Assembly (NCBI RefSeq): GCF_024199845.1
Contig: NZ_JANADO010000001.1
Location: 2,666,001-2,730,000, forward strand
Origin: Bradyrhizobium sp. CCGB12
GTDB lineage: Bacteria > Pseudomonadota > Alphaproteobacteria > Rhizobiales > Xanthobacteraceae
Length of the DNA: 64,000 bases
Direction: 5' to 3'
Shown here: positions 51,489 to 63,317 of the stretch, in pieces
How the letters are laid out: every line of letters starts with the position of its first letter
How positions within the stretch are numbered: the stretch's first letter is position 1
Translations under genes and position numbers: made by a program
Notes under the pieces: model-generated
The model's input: only the letters and a program-made list of their open reading frames with translations
Databases searched by the model: none
What the model was told of the DNA's origin: nothing

Positions 51489-52661
51489 TTGAACATTCCG
51501 AGCATCGACTTCGATCTGGGCGAAGACGTCGGCATGCTGCGCGATACGCTTCGCGCCTTCGTGGAGGCGGAGATCACGCCGCGCGCTGCCGACATCGAGA
51601 AGGCAAACCTGTTCCCCGCGGACCTCTGGAAGCGTTTCGGCGACCTTGGCCTGCTCGGCATGACCGCGCCGGAGCAATATGGCGGCTCCAACATGGGCTA
51701 TCTGGCCCATATCGTCGCCATGGAGGAGATTTCGCGCGGCTCCGCGGCCGTGGGCCTGTCCTACGGCGCCCATTCCAACCTCTGCGTCAACCAGATCCGC
51801 CGCAACGGCAGCGATGCGCAGCGGCAGCGCTATCTGCCGAAGCTGATCTCGGGCGAATATGTCGGCGCGCTCGCGATGTCCGAACCGGGCGCCGGCTCCG
51901 ACGTCGTCTCGATGAAGCTGCGCGCCGACAAGCGCGGCGACCGCTACGTGCTCAACGGCTCGAAGATGTGGATCACCAATGGCGGCGATGCCGACGTGCT
52001 CGTTGTCTACGCTAAGACCGATCCGGAGGCCGGCCCGCGCGGCATGACCGCTTTCCTGATCGAGAAAGGCTTCAAGGGTTTCACCCATGGCCAGCATCTC
52101 GACAAGCTCGGCATGCGCGGCTCCAACACCTATCCCTTGTTCTTCGACGAGTGCGAGGTGCCGGAGGAGAACGTGCTCGCCGGGGTCGGCGAGGGCGTCA
52201 AGGTGCTGATGTCCGGCCTCGACTATGAGCGCGCGGTGCTCTCTGGCGGGCCGCTCGGGATCATGGCGGCCTGCATGGACGCGGTGGTTCCCTACATGCA
52301 TGAGCGCAAGCAGTTCGGCCAGCCGATCGGCGATTTCCAGCTGATGCAGGGCAAGCTCGCCGACATGTATTCGACATGGCAGGCCACGCGCGCCTATGTC
52401 TATGCCGTGGGGCGCGCCTGCGACCGTGCCGACCACGCACGCAGCTTGCGCAAGGATGCGGCTGCCGCGATTCTCTATTCCGCGGAGAAGGCGACGTGGA
52501 TGGCGGGTGAGGCGATCCAGGCGCTGGGTGGGGTCGGCTACACCAGCGAATTTCCGGTCGGACGTCTCTGGCGCGACGCAAAACTCTACGAGATCGGCGC
52601 CGGAACTTCGGAGGTCCGCCGCATGCTGATCGGCCGCGAACTGATGGCTGAGACGGCTTAA
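51489..52661 (+). CDS. ivd: Isovaleryl-CoA dehydrogenase
   Basis: 390 residues from TTG 51489, chosen because GGAGG lies seven bases upstream and the protein starts at the conserved [20 protein letters not shown] enzyme oxidising isovaleryl-CoA to 3-methylcrotonyl-CoA in leucine breakdown. Acyl-CoA dehydrogenase signatures: [59 protein letters not shown] and the ending [19 protein letters not shown]. The catalytic glutamate of the IVD group is expected in [15 protein letters not shown]. First gene of the operon. Confidence 0.94.
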   Translation: MNIPSIDFDLGEDVGMLRDTLRAFVEAEITPRAADIEKANLFPADLWKRFGDLGLLGMTAPEQYGGSNMGYLAHIVAMEEISRGSAAVGLSYGAHSNLCVNQIRRNGSDAQRQRYLPKLISGEYVGALAMSEPGAGSDVVSMKLRADKRGDRYVLNGSKMWITNGGDADVLVVYAKTDPEAGPRGMTAFLIEKGFKGFTHGQHLDKLGMRGSNTYPLFFDECEVPEENVLAGVGEGVKVLMSGLDYERAVLSGGPLGIMAACMDAVVPYMHERKQFGQPIGDFQLMQGKLADMYSTWQATRAYVYAVGRACDRADHARSLRKDAAAAILYSAEKATWMAGEAIQALGGVGYTSEFPVGRLWRDAKLYEIGAGTSEVRRMLIGRELMAETA

Positions 52662-52685
52662 AACGTTCACCTCATTGGAATCATC

Positions 52686-54290
52686 ATGCCGCTTCATTCC
52701 AGCATCGATTCGTCTTCATCAGACTTCGCGCGCAATTCCGAGGCCATGCGCAGGCTTGTCGCGGACTTGCGCGAAAAATTGAGCCAGGTCGCTGGTGGCG
52801 GCGGCGAGGCTTCGCGCAACCGCCACACCGCGCGCGGCAAGATGCTGGCGCGCCAACGCGTCGACCTGCTGGTCGACCCCGGGACCTCCTTCCTGGAGCT
52901 GTCGCCGCTGGCGGCCTATGGCCTCTATGGCGGCGACGTGCATTCGGCAAGCGTCGTCACGGGGGTGGGGCGTATCTCGGGCCGCGAATGCGTGATCGTC
53001 GCCAACGATGCCACCATCAAGGGCGGCACCTATTATCCCATGACCGTGAAGAAGCATCTGCGCGCGCAGGACATCGCGCGGCAGAATAACCTTCCTTGTG
53101 TTTACATGGTCGATTCCGGCGGCGCCTTCCTGCCGCTCCAGGACGAGATCTTTCCGGATGAGCGGCACTTCGGCCGCATCTTCTACAACCAGGCGCAGAT
53201 GTCCTCGCAGGGCATCCCGCAGATCGCGATTGTCATGGGCTCCTGCACCGCCGGCGGTGCTTACGTGCCGGCAATGTCGGACGAGAGCATCATCGTGCGT
53301 AACCAGGGCACCATCTTCCTCGGCGGTCCGCCGCTGGTGAAGGCTGCGACCGGCGAGGTCGTCAGCGCGGAGGAGCTCGGCGGCGCCGACGTGCATTCGC
53401 GGCAGTCCGGCGTGACCGACCATTATGCCCAGAACGACGCGCAGGCGATCGGCATTGCCCGGCGTATCGTGGGTACGCTGAAGCCCTCGGTGCGCCCAAG
53501 CCTCAATATGCATCCGCCGCGCGATCCGCTGTTTGCGGTGGAGGAGATTTACGGCGTGGTGCCGGTTGACGGCCGCAAACCGTTCGACGTGCGCGACATC
53601 ATCGCCCGCGTCGTTGATGGTTCGGAGTTCGACGAGTTCAAAAAACTCTACGGCACGACGCTGGTGTGCGGCTTCGCCCATATCTGGGGCTATCCGGTCG
53701 GGATCATCGCCAATAACGGCATTCTCTTCAGCGAAAGTTCCTTGAAGGGCGCCCATTTCATCGAGCTGTGCTGCCAGCGCGGCATTCCCTTGGTGTTCTT
53801 GCAGAACATCACCGGCTTCATGGTCGGCAAGAAATACGAGGCCGGCGGCATCGCGCGCGACGGTGCCAAGCTGGTGACAGCGGTTGCGACGGCCTCGGTG
53901 CCGAAATTCACCGTCGTGATCGGCGGCTCCTACGGCGCCGGCAATTACGGCATGTGCGGCCGCGCCTACTCACCGCGTTTCCTCTGGATGTGGCCGAACG
54001 CGCGCATCTCAGTGATGGGTGGCGAGCAGGCCTCGATGGTGTTGAGCCAGGTCCGGCGCGACAATATCGAGGCCAAGGGCGATAGCTGGTCGAAGGAAGA
54101 GGAAGATAAATTCCGCGAGCCCATTCGCGCACAATATGAGAGCCAGGGGCATCCGTACTACGCAACGGCGCGGCTGTGGGACGACGGCGTGATCGATCCG
54201 GCCGATACGCGCCTCGTGCTCGGCCTCGGCCTCTCGGCGGCGTCGAATGCGCCGATTGAGCCTACGAAATTCGGCCTGTTCAGGATGTGA
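52686..54290 (+). CDS. mccB: Methylcrotonyl-CoA carboxylase beta subunit (carboxyltransferase)
   Basis: 534 residues. Moves CO2 from biotin to 3-methylcrotonyl-CoA. Carboxyltransferase signatures: [79 protein letters not shown] and [20 protein letters not shown]. These are the usual marks of MccB rather than PccB (length and AVKGGTYYP-like block). 24 bases after ivd, four before mccA. Confidence 0.94.
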   Translation: MPLHSSIDSSSSDFARNSEAMRRLVADLREKLSQVAGGGGEASRNRHTARGKMLARQRVDLLVDPGTSFLELSPLAAYGLYGGDVHSASVVTGVGRISGRECVIVANDATIKGGTYYPMTVKKHLRAQDIARQNNLPCVYMVDSGGAFLPLQDEIFPDERHFGRIFYNQAQMSSQGIPQIAIVMGSCTAGGAYVPAMSDESIIVRNQGTIFLGGPPLVKAATGEVVSAEELGGADVHSRQSGVTDHYAQNDAQAIGIARRIVGTLKPSVRPSLNMHPPRDPLFAVEEIYGVVPVDGRKPFDVRDIIARVVDGSEFDEFKKLYGTTLVCGFAHIWGYPVGIIANNGILFSESSLKGAHFIELCCQRGIPLVFLQNITGFMVGKKYEAGGIARDGAKLVTAVATASVPKFTVVIGGSYGAGNYGMCGRAYSPRFLWMWPNARISVMGGEQASMVLSQVRRDNIEAKGDSWSKEEEDKFREPIRAQYESQGHPYYATARLWDDGVIDPADTRLVLGLGLSAASNAPIEPTKFGLFRM

Positions 54291-54294
54291 TGCG

Positions 54295-56310
<2,016 letters not shown>

Positions 56311-56311
56311 C

Positions 56312-57220
56312 ATGAGCGATTCCGTCCGCATCATCGAAATGGGGCCGCGCGACGGCCTCCAGAACGAGAAGACTCTCGTCAGCGTCGAAGCCCGCATCGC
56401 CTTCATCGAGGCGCTGGTCGCGGCCGGCCTCGATACGGTCGAGGTCGGCGCCTTCGTCTCGCCCAAGGCGATCCCGCAGATGGCAAGCTCCGATGCCGTG
56501 CTGCGCGGCGTGAGCCACGTCAAGGGCGCCGAGTTCCACGTGCTGGTGCCGAACGAGAAGGGCTATGACGCCGCCCGCGCAGCAGGTGCGAAAGTGGTCT
56601 CCGTATTCGCGGCGGCCTCCGAGGGCTTTTCCCGCGCCAACATCAACTGCACGATCGCGGAGTCCATCGAGCGGTTCAAGCCGGTGCTGGCGCGTGCCAG
56701 GGACGACGGCATACCGGTGCGCGGCTACATCTCCTGCGTGCTCGGCTGTCCGTTCGACGGCGAAATCAAGCCAAAGGCGGTCGCCGATCTCGCGAGCACG
56801 CTGTTCGAGCTCGGCTGCTACGAGATCTCGCTCGGCGACACCATCGGCGTCGGCACACCGGCCAAGGCAAAAGAGATGCTGCGCGCGGTGGCCGCCAACA
56901 TCCCGCCCGCAAAACTCGCGATGCATTTCCACGACACCTACGGCCAGGCGCTCGCCAATCTCTATGCGGGGATGGAGGAGGGCGTGCGCGTCATCGATGC
57001 CGCCGCCGGCGGGCTCGGCGGCTGTCCCTACGCGCCCGGCGCGACCGGCAATGTCGCGACCGAAGACGTCGTCTACATGCTCGAGGGCATGGGCGTCAGG
57101 ACCGGCGTCGACATGGATAAGTTGCTAGCGGCCACCAACGAGATCAGCAGCGTGCTGGGCAAGCCGCCCGTGAGCCGCGTGGCGTCCGCGCTGAATGCGA
57201 GGAAGAAGCGGAATTCGTAG
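56312..57220 (+). CDS. Hydroxymethylglutaryl-CoA lyase
   Basis: 302 residues. Cleaves HMG-CoA to acetyl-CoA and acetoacetate, the last step of leucine degradation. DRE-TIM metallolyase marks: EMGPRDGLQNEKTLVS, VEVGAFVSPKAIPQMASSDA, AMHFHDTYGQALANLYAGME and the active-site cysteine loop GLGGCPYAPGATGNVATEDV. One base after the mccA stop codon. The methylglutaconyl-CoA hydratase needed between MCC and this enzyme is not encoded in the operon. Confidence 0.95.
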   Translation: MSDSVRIIEMGPRDGLQNEKTLVSVEARIAFIEALVAAGLDTVEVGAFVSPKAIPQMASSDAVLRGVSHVKGAEFHVLVPNEKGYDAARAAGAKVVSVFAAASEGFSRANINCTIAESIERFKPVLARARDDGIPVRGYISCVLGCPFDGEIKPKAVADLASTLFELGCYEISLGDTIGVGTPAKAKEMLRAVAANIPPAKLAMHFHDTYGQALANLYAGMEEGVRVIDAAAGGLGGCPYAPGATGNVATEDVVYMLEGMGVRTGVDMDKLLAATNEISSVLGKPPVSRVASALNARKKRNS

Positions 57221-57257
57221 GGGGGTAGCCGTGCAGATGCGCAAAGCGCATCTGTTA

Positions 57258-57333
57258 GGCGTAACCCACCCCTGTTCTTTTCCGCGGTGACGGAAGAGGT
57301 GGGTTACGCCTTCGGCTAACCCACCCTACGGCA
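57258..57333. repeat. Dispersed inverted-repeat element between operons
   Basis: GGCGTAACCCACC (57258-57270) and GGTGGGTTACGCC (57298-57310) are exact complements; a third related block GGCTAACCCACCCTACG follows. The wording matches a repeat found widely between genes in Rhizobiales. It separates the convergent leucine and TRAP operons and may serve as a terminator. Confidence 0.75.
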
Positions 57334-57346
57334 GCGGTGTTTCCCG

Positions 57347-58705
57347 CTACCTGCTCCCGTCCGGCCCCATCACCAGATCCGGCAGCCCGGTCGAAATCGC
57401 CGGGAAGAAGCACAGCAGCAGGACCGCGAGCATCATCAGCAGCACGAAAGGCAGGGTGCCCCAGATCACCTCGCGCAAGGGAATATCGGGCGCGACATTG
57501 CGGATGACGAAGATGTTGAGGCCGACCGGCGGATGGATCAGCCCCATCTCCATCACGATGGTCATGACCACACCGAACCAGATGATGTCGAAATTGGCGG
57601 CGCGGAGCGGCGGCAGGATGATCGGCGCGGTCATCAGGATGATCGAGACCGGCGGCAGGAAGAAGCCGAGCACGACGACCATGACGAGGATCGCGAACAG
57701 CAGCTCCCAGCGCGGCAGGTGCATTGCGACGATGGATTCGGCGACCGATTGCGAGATGTGCAGATAGCTCATCACGTAGGAGTAGAGCAGCGACATGCCG
57801 ATGATCATCATCAGCATGGTCGATTCCCGGATCGTCGACTTCATGATCGGGGCGAGGTCGCTCGGCCGCCACACGCTGTAGATCGCGGCGATCAGCGCCA
57901 GTGCGAGGAGGCCGCCAAGGCCGGCCGTCTCGGACGGCGTGGCGTAGCCGCCATAGAGCGCGATCATGACGCCGGTGAGCAGCAGCACGAACGGGATCAC
58001 GCGCGGCAGCACGCTGAAGCGTTCGGCCAGCGTGTACTCATCGCGGGCGAGGATCGCATGCTCCGGTCCTCCATTCTTGTAGACGGCTTCGGCAGCCGCA
58101 TATTCCTGGCGGAAGCGGATCACGGCATAGGCCCCGAACAGGGAGACCAGCAGCAGGCCGGGACCGATGCCGGCGAGGAACAGTCGCCCAAGCGACTTCT
58201 CGGCGGCGACGGCGAACAGGATCATGGTGATCGAGGGTGGCAGCAGGATGCCGAGCGTGCCGCCTGCGGCGATGATGCCGGCGGCAAAGCCGCCGGAATA
58301 GCCGCGCTTGCGCATCTCGGGGATGCCGGCCGAGCCGATCGCCGAGCAGGTCGCGGGCGAGGAGCCCGCCATCGCCGCAAACAGCGCGCAGGCGAACACG
58401 TTGGCAACGCCGAGGCCGCCGGGCACGCGGTGCAGCCAGGCATGCAACGCCGAATAGAGGTCCTGGCCGGCGCGCGACTTGCCGATCGCGGCGCCCTTCA
58501 GGATGAAGAGCGGGATCGACAAAAGCGTGATCGAGGCCATTTCCTCGTAGACGTTCTGGGTCACCGTATCGAGCGAAGCAGCGGGCATGTAGATGCCCAT
58601 GAACACGACCGCGACCGCGCCGAGCGCGAAGGCGATCGGCATGCCCGAAAACATCACGAGCAGCGTCACGATCCCGTAAGCGACGCCGATACCGAAAACG
58701 CTCAT
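57347..58705 (-). CDS. TRAP transporter large permease (DctM-type)
   Basis: 452 residues, about 12 membrane segments, ion-coupled importer. DctM signatures: GMPIAFALGAVAVVFMGIYM, SIPLFILKGAAIGKSRAGQD, MAGSSPATCSAIGSAGIPEM and GGTLGILLPPSITMILFAVA. It overlaps the small permease gene by four bases. Last gene of the dctPQM operon. Confidence 0.94.
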   Translation of the reverse strand: MSVFGIGVAYGIVTLLVMFSGMPIAFALGAVAVVFMGIYMPAASLDTVTQNVYEEMASITLLSIPLFILKGAAIGKSRAGQDLYSALHAWLHRVPGGLGVANVFACALFAAMAGSSPATCSAIGSAGIPEMRKRGYSGGFAAGIIAAGGTLGILLPPSITMILFAVAAEKSLGRLFLAGIGPGLLLVSLFGAYAVIRFRQEYAAAEAVYKNGGPEHAILARDEYTLAERFSVLPRVIPFVLLLTGVMIALYGGYATPSETAGLGGLLALALIAAIYSVWRPSDLAPIMKSTIRESTMLMMIIGMSLLYSYVMSYLHISQSVAESIVAMHLPRWELLFAILVMVVVLGFFLPPVSIILMTAPIILPPLRAANFDIIWFGVVMTIVMEMGLIHPPVGLNIFVIRNVAPDIPLREVIWGTLPFVLLMMLAVLLLCFFPAISTGLPDLVMGPDGSR

Positions 58706-59256
58706 GGCCGCCGGGCTCCGGTGAAAGGCTGTGCAAGCTGCACGAGGATCTGGATGCAGAGCAGGCTCATGCCGAGTGCCATCAGCGAATAGGGGATGGC
58801 GAGCGGCGGCGACCACATCGAGTTCGAGACCTGGCCGTCGACATAGGCTTCGTGCGCCAGCGTCCAGGACTTCCAGGTGAAGAAGGCGCAGAACAGGAAC
58901 GTCGCGGCGTCGACCAGCCAGAGCCGGACCCGGTTCGCAAGCGGCGAGAGCAGGCCGACGAAGGCCTCGATGCCGATGTGGCCGCGGTTCTGCTGCACGT
59001 AGGCGGCCGTCATGAAGGTCGCGCCGACCAGCAGGAATACGGCGGCCTCGTCCTGCCAGTAATTGGCGGCCTTGAACAGAGCGCGGCTGAGCACGCTGTA
59101 GCTCAGGATCGCACAGGCAGCGACCAGCGCAATCGCTGCGAACACGACGATGATGCTGTTGAGGACGGCGAGACCGCGATCGATCGCCGCCGCAAGGCCG
59201 GTCCCTGCGGCAGCGTTCGCCTGGTCATCACGATCCGGAAGCGGACCGTGGCTCAT
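58702..59256 (-). CDS. TRAP transporter small permease (DctQ-type)
   Basis: 184 residues with four membrane segments (for example AIALVAACAILSYSVLSRAL). DctQ features: NYWQDEAAVFLLVGATFMTA, QQNRGHIGIEAFVGLL. Four-base overlaps with both neighbours show tight coupling. Confidence 0.93.
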   Translation of the reverse strand: MSHGPLPDRDDQANAAAGTGLAAAIDRGLAVLNSIIVVFAAIALVAACAILSYSVLSRALFKAANYWQDEAAVFLLVGATFMTAAYVQQNRGHIGIEAFVGLLSPLANRVRLWLVDAATFLFCAFFTWKSWTLAHEAYVDGQVSNSMWSPPLAIPYSLMALGMSLLCIQILVQLAQPFTGARRP

Positions 59257-60275
59257 GCAGCGACGTCGGTGGCGAGCTTGAGCAGCTTCGCGGCGGTCGC
59301 GGTCTTGGCGCCGTAGTCCTTCCAGGCGGTGTCACGGGCGATGTCGCGCCATTTGCCGACGGTCGCGGCGTCGAGCACCGAGACCTTGGCGCCGGCCTTC
59401 TCATAGACCTTGGCGACCTCGATGTCGTCGTCCTGCGCGCCCTTGCGGCCGAAGGCTTCGAGCTCGGTGCCGACCGCGAGCAGGATGTCCTGATGGTTCT
59501 TCGGCAGCTTGTCGAAGATCGCCTTCGACATCATCAGCGGCTCAAGCATGAACCAGTAGGAGGCGCCGGCGCCCGATGTCAGCGACTTCGCGACCTCTTC
59601 GAGGCGGAACGAGATCAGGCTGGTCGACGAGGTGATGCCGGCATCGCAGGCGCCGGTCTGCATCGCCGCGTAGATTTCGTTCGAGGGCACCGACAGCACC
59701 GACGCGCCGGCGGTCTGCAGCACCATGTCCATCTCGCGCGAGCCGCCGCGCACCTTCAGGCCCTTGGCGTCTTCCGGCGCGACGATCGGCTTGGAGCGGC
59801 TGGCGACGCCGCCGGCCTGCCAGACCCAGGTGAGCAGAATGATGCCCTTGTCGGCGAGGAAGTCGGTCAGCGCCTTGCCGACCGGCTCCTTCTTCCAGCG
59901 CAGGCCCTGGTCGTAGGTGGTCACGAGGCCGGGCATCAGGCCGATATTGGTTTCCGGCACCTCGCCACCGGCATAGGGCATCGGATAGAGGCTGATGTCG
60001 AGCGCGCCCTTGCGCATCGCGGAGAACTGGGCGTTGGTCTTGATCAGCGAGGAGTTCGGATAGATTTCGGCGGCGATGTCGCCCTTGCTGCGCTTGGCGA
60101 CTTCGGCGGCGAACATGCGGCAGAGCCGGTCGCGGAAATCGCCCTTGTCGATGGTGCCGCCCGGGAATTGGTGCGAGATCTTCAGCGTTGTGGCGGCGTG
60201 CGCCGTACCGATGCCGAAGCGGAGGATGGCGGGTGCGGCGACTGCGGTCGCAATCAGATGACGGCGCGTGAGCAT
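59253..60275 (-). CDS. TRAP transporter substrate-binding protein (DctP-type)
   Basis: 340 residues from ATG 60275 (AAGGGGATCACACC upstream). N-terminal Tat-like signal LTRRHLIATAVAAPAILRFG ending GTAHA. Mature protein has the DctP blocks GKALTDFLADKGIILLTWVW, PIVAPEDAKGLKVRGGSREM (with the conserved Arg that binds a carboxylate) and SVPSNEIYAAMQTGACDAGI. Substrates of this family are mostly organic or keto acids. The neighbouring leucine operon makes a branched-chain keto or organic acid an attractive guess. Confidence 0.93.
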   Translation of the reverse strand: MLTRRHLIATAVAAPAILRFGIGTAHAATTLKISHQFPGGTIDKGDFRDRLCRMFAAEVAKRSKGDIAAEIYPNSSLIKTNAQFSAMRKGALDISLYPMPYAGGEVPETNIGLMPGLVTTYDQGLRWKKEPVGKALTDFLADKGIILLTWVWQAGGVASRSKPIVAPEDAKGLKVRGGSREMDMVLQTAGASVLSVPSNEIYAAMQTGACDAGITSSTSLISFRLEEVAKSLTSGAGASYWFMLEPLMMSKAIFDKLPKNHQDILLAVGTELEAFGRKGAQDDDIEVAKVYEKAGAKVSVLDAATVGKWRDIARDTAWKDYGAKTATAAKLLKLATDVAA

Positions 60276-60582
60276 GGTGTGATCCCCTTGGACTGTTCTT
60301 GTCTTGTTGGTGTGAATTGGGTCGGGTCTGAGACCGCGCAGGCCCATCCTAGCCGGTCTTTCACCCGATGTTCTCTCATCTGATAGTTCGAGACGGAATG
60401 CCGCGGCAAGTGCCGGCCATGCTGCATTGCACACTGGGCATCGCGCGGACGTAATTACCGTGAATGGCAACAGCTTTGCGGAAATTTATGGGCGACGCCG
60501 TAACAATGCAGGCCGTCCATCCGTCGAGATCGAATAGCGGCGTCCGTCGCTGACCAACACAATCTCGAAGGGAAGATGATCC
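60276..60582. other. Intergenic promoter region, no gene seen
   Basis: About 300 bases between the divergent TRAP operon and the MxKDx repeat gene. It must hold both promoters. No repeats or recognisable operators. Confidence 0.45.
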
Positions 60583-60825
60583 ATGACCATTCGTACCCGC
60601 ATCGTGCTCGGCGTCTCGGCAGCCGCTGTCTCGCTTGGCCTCGCACTCGCGCCAGCTGCTTTTGCTCAGGACAAGATGGGCAAGGATGACGGCATGATGA
60701 AGAAGGACACGATGTCCAAGGACAGCATGAAGAAGGATACCATGTCCAAGGACGACGGCATGAAAAAGGATCACATGTCGAAGGACGGAATGAAAAAAGA
60801 CGACGGGATGATGAAGAAGAACTGA
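60583..60825 (+). CDS. MxKDx pentapeptide-repeat secreted protein
   Basis: 80 residues. Signal peptide IVLGVSAAAVSLGLALAPAA ending AFAQ, then repeats of M-K-K-D-x / M-S-K-D-x (DKMGKDDGMMKKDTMSKDSM and onwards) with only Met, Lys, Asp, Gly, Ser, Thr and His. Family of penta-MxKDx proteins found in Proteobacteria, function unknown; the Met/Asp/His content suggests metal binding. Ribosome site AAGGGAAGATGATCC. Confidence 0.88.
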   Translation: MTIRTRIVLGVSAAAVSLGLALAPAAFAQDKMGKDDGMMKKDTMSKDSMKKDTMSKDDGMKKDHMSKDGMKKDDGMMKKN

Positions 60826-60876
60826 TCACCGTCCCCGTCGCACAACGCTGCTCAGGCGAGCCGCGCGCTCTCGAAT

Positions 60877-60908
60877 TTCGGGGGCGGCCCCCATGGACCG
60901 CCCCCGAA
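60877..60908. terminator. Bidirectional stem-loop
   Basis: Eleven-base perfect stem TTCGGGGGCGG / CCGCCCCCGAA with a 10-base loop, between the convergent MxKDx and DUF6481 genes. Confidence 0.75.
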
Positions 60909-60950
60909 TGGCGCTTCAGTTCAAGTTCAATTGAACGCTAATTCCAAGCG

Positions 60951-61298
60951 TTACTTGCGCTTGGCCTTGCGGGCCGCGTAGCGGGCGTCGCGCTTGGCCT
61001 TCTGATCGGCTTCGAGCGCAGCCTGCTTTTCGGCGGCTTCCTGAGCCTCGCGTGCAATCCGCTCGGCCTCGGCGGCCTTGGCTTCTTCCTCGAGGCGCTT
61101 CTGCTCGGCCTTTTCGGCCTCGCGCGCAGACTTGGCCTCCGAGCGCTTGGCCGCGAGAGCCTCGCGCTCGGCGCGGCGTGCCGCAACCGCCGGATCATCG
61201 GGACCCGGCTGCGACTTGAACTTGTTCAAAAGATTTTTGCGGGCGTCCTGTGCCGCCTTTTGCCGGTCTGCGAAGCCGGGTTCCCTGAATCCACTCAT
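60951..61298 (-). CDS. DUF6481 family protein
   Basis: 115 residues. Starts MSGFREPGFADRQKAAQDAR and runs as one long charged, alanine-rich helix (KRLEEEAKAAEAERIAREAQ). Coiled coil, cytosolic. Conserved in Rhizobiales without known function. The lysine/arginine-rich end (DARYAARKAKRK) suggests nucleic-acid contact. Confidence 0.85.
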   Translation of the reverse strand: MSGFREPGFADRQKAAQDARKNLLNKFKSQPGPDDPAVAARRAEREALAAKRSEAKSAREAEKAEQKRLEEEAKAAEAERIAREAQEAAEKQAALEADQKAKRDARYAARKAKRK

Positions 61299-61563
61299 CT
61301 ACGAGCCTTGTCTTCCTCGCTTTCAATCATACATCACTGAACGTGGGTACGTCGGCTGGGCATGGCGCGGCGCCGCGTGACGGACAGCGTGTACATCGGC
61401 ACGCGTCGCGAAGCCATACATAATCGCAGCCGATCAGGTAGACGAAAATCGCCAGCCCCGACGATCTCTCGTAGCCCGGAAAAACTGCCGAATTGTGATG
61501 TCCCTCATAAGGCAGCACCTGGGTGACGCCTAGCGTCTGCCCGCTACGAGACGGAGCATGGGC

Positions 61564-61791
61564 ATGACCATCTCAAGATTGAGCTTCAAGGCGCTCGCAC
61601 TCACCCTCGTGGTGGCGTCGCTGGTCGGTGCCACCCTGCTGTTCGCGCGTCCGCAACCCATCGAAAGTACGGTCCTGGGTGCTGATTGGGAATGCACCAA
61701 GACCGCATTCGTACTCACGACCTGCGCACCACGGGCGACCCCGGCGGTCGAGACCTCGCGCAAGGATGCAATCCGGCCGACCCGAGGCTGA
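61564..61791 (+). CDS. Small membrane-anchored protein, 75 residues
   Basis: ATG 61564 has GGAG eight bases upstream (ATG 61558 is too close to it). Begins MTISRLSFKALALTLVVASL with one span to about residue 28, then a short domain with two cysteines (ADWECTKTAFVLTTCAPRAT). A signal anchor with a likely disulphide outside. Function unknown. A minus-strand frame at 61327-61518, just upstream, is uncertain. Confidence 0.65.
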   Translation: MTISRLSFKALALTLVVASLVGATLLFARPQPIESTVLGADWECTKTAFVLTTCAPRATPAVETSRKDAIRPTRG

Positions 61792-61867
61792 ATTGTAACG
61801 GCCGATCGGGATGTGACGCCACGTCGCAGAGCTGATAAAGGCGTCTTGCCCGAGCGACCAGGTAGCC

Positions 61868-62080
61868 ATGTCGAAGCCCGAACCGGGCCTGAAGCCCAAA
61901 TCCCCTCCGAAGCCCCCATCCGGTGACAGCCGCCGCGGCGCGGTCGCCGGCTTGATCATTGCGCTTCTGATCCTCGGCATCGGCTGGTGGCTTGCCCGTG
62001 ACCTCACCTCGGCCAGCAAGATGCAGGATTGCCTGATGTCGGGGCGGACCAATTGCAACGTGATCGAACCGGCCCGCTAG
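61868..62080 (+). CDS. Small membrane protein, 70 residues
   Basis: Proline/lysine-rich N-terminus (MSKPEPGLKPKSPPKPPSGD), one membrane span (AVAGLIIALLILGIGWWLA), then a short periplasmic end with two cysteines (DCLMSGRTNCNVIEPAR). Familiar conserved layout in Bradyrhizobium; function unknown. Ribosome site is weak (GACCAGGTAGCC). Confidence 0.75.
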   Translation: MSKPEPGLKPKSPPKPPSGDSRRGAVAGLIIALLILGIGWWLARDLTSASKMQDCLMSGRTNCNVIEPAR

Positions 62081-62265
62081 AAGCAATCCAGCGCGCCCCT
62101 CTGCGGCCCCTTCGGGCCGAAAAATTGCCGTGATCTTAATCATTTGTAACGGGACTTAGCCGATCAAGCAGGTCAGTTATGTCGGCCGGCATCAGCCCGG
62201 CGTGAGACGAATCGTCTATTCGCGCCAGGAAACACGGCAATCGAAAGAGTAGGGGGCGAGCACGC

Positions 62266-63021
62266 ATGAGTGCTTCCAAACGCATGAAGATCATCATTCC
62301 CTTGGTTTCGGCCATGTCGTTGCTCGCGCTGTCGGCGGCGCAGGCACAGGAAGCCAGGCCGCCGAAGGAGGCCGGCCCGCCGGCCGGACCGGGCGTCGGC
62401 GCGCCGCCCCAGAACAATCAGAACATGCGCAAGGGTCCTCCGCCGCAGCAGGCAGCCCGGCCCGCCGGACAACCCCACGCCGCTCCTGGCCCGCACAATG
62501 CGGGCGGCCCGCCGCCCGGCCGCCATTACGCCCGCGGGCCCGCACCGGAGCGCGATTGGGGAGGTCACGCCTATCGCGGCAACCGCGCCTGGGAGGGCGG
62601 CCGCTGGCGCCACGAGGTCCGCAACGGCCGCTCCGGCTGGTGGTGGGACGTCGGTGGCGTCTGGTATTATTATCCGCAGCGGATGGCCGGACCGCCGGCG
62701 TACATCTCTGAGGATTATATCGACGACGTGCCGGTGGCCTATGCCCCGCCGCCTCCGGTCGCGTATGCACCTCCGCCTCCGCCGCCGGCCGATCCTGGTG
62801 CAAGTGCGCTGGGCGGCGCCATCGTCGGTGGCGTGCTGGGCGGGCTGCTCTCGGGTAACGCAACGGGGGCTGCGGCAGGCGCGGTTCTCGGCGGGGCGAC
62901 GGGCGCGATTGCCGGCGCCACGGCCGCCTCGCAACCCGGCTACTATCTGGCTCAGGGCGTTTGCTACTACCGCTATCCGAACGGTCAGTACGTGCAGGCC
63001 GATCCCCGCGCCTGCTACTGA
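62266..63021 (+). CDS. Secreted proline-rich protein with glycine-zipper C-terminus
   Basis: 251 residues from ATG 62266 behind AGGGGGCGAG. Signal peptide PLVSAMSLLALSAAQAQ, a Pro/Gly/His-rich low-complexity part (about 30-95), a Trp-rich patch (RSGWWWDVGGVWYYYP), a Tyr/Pro stretch, then a glycine-zipper membrane-interacting segment (GGAIVGGVLGGLLSGNATGA onwards) and the end YVQADPRACY. Similar proteins are common in Rhizobiales envelopes; exact role unknown. Confidence 0.82.
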   Translation: MSASKRMKIIIPLVSAMSLLALSAAQAQEARPPKEAGPPAGPGVGAPPQNNQNMRKGPPPQQAARPAGQPHAAPGPHNAGGPPPGRHYARGPAPERDWGGHAYRGNRAWEGGRWRHEVRNGRSGWWWDVGGVWYYYPQRMAGPPAYISEDYIDDVPVAYAPPPPVAYAPPPPPPADPGASALGGAIVGGVLGGLLSGNATGAAAGAVLGGATGAIAGATAASQPGYYLAQGVCYYRYPNGQYVQADPRACY

Positions 63022-63050
63022 GTTTTTCAAGCCGGATTTGAAGCGGAGAG

Positions 63051-63072
63051 GCGGGCTTAGGCCCGCTTCTTT
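63051..63072 (+). terminator. Terminator after the proline-rich protein gene
   Basis: GCGGGC-TTAG-GCCCGC followed by TTCTTTCG. Confidence 0.75.
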
Positions 63073-63172
63073 CGTTTGGCGCCCGCGCTGCCTTCAAATT
63101 GGCGCTGGCGCTCGGTATCGCGTCACGCAAGTCTCAAAAGAAAAACGTCGGACGATTCGCGGGGAGGTGGAC

Positions 63173-63265
63173 ATGCTGGATGCCATCCAGATCAGCGTGG
63201 CGTTGTGGGCCATGATCGTTTGCGGCGGGATCAAGCTCTCGCAGGTGCTGCATTACCTGTTCTAG
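63173..63265 (+). CDS. Very small membrane protein, 30 residues
   Basis: ATG 63173 follows GGGGAGGTGGAC, one of the best ribosome sites in the window. The product is MLDAIQISVALWAMIVCGGI then KLSQVLHYLF: a single membrane-spanning or amphipathic helix. Small proteins of this form recur in Bradyrhizobium genomes. Function unknown. Confidence 0.65.
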   Translation: MLDAIQISVALWAMIVCGGIKLSQVLHYLF

Positions 63266-63317
63266 CGCTCGATCGGCATCGCGACCGTTGCTCGAGGCAG
63301 ACTGATCGCTGCGCGCA

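Noticed and set aside
61327..61518. 63-residue minus-strand frame containing VWLRDACRCTRCP
   Set aside because: It vaguely recalls the N-terminus of butyrobetaine-hydroxylase-like proteins, but there is no good ribosome site and the rest of such a protein is absent; could be chance.
62104..62119. CGGCCC-CTTC-GGGCCG hairpin as a terminator
   Set aside because: The stem is short and no T-run follows on either strand in the right place.
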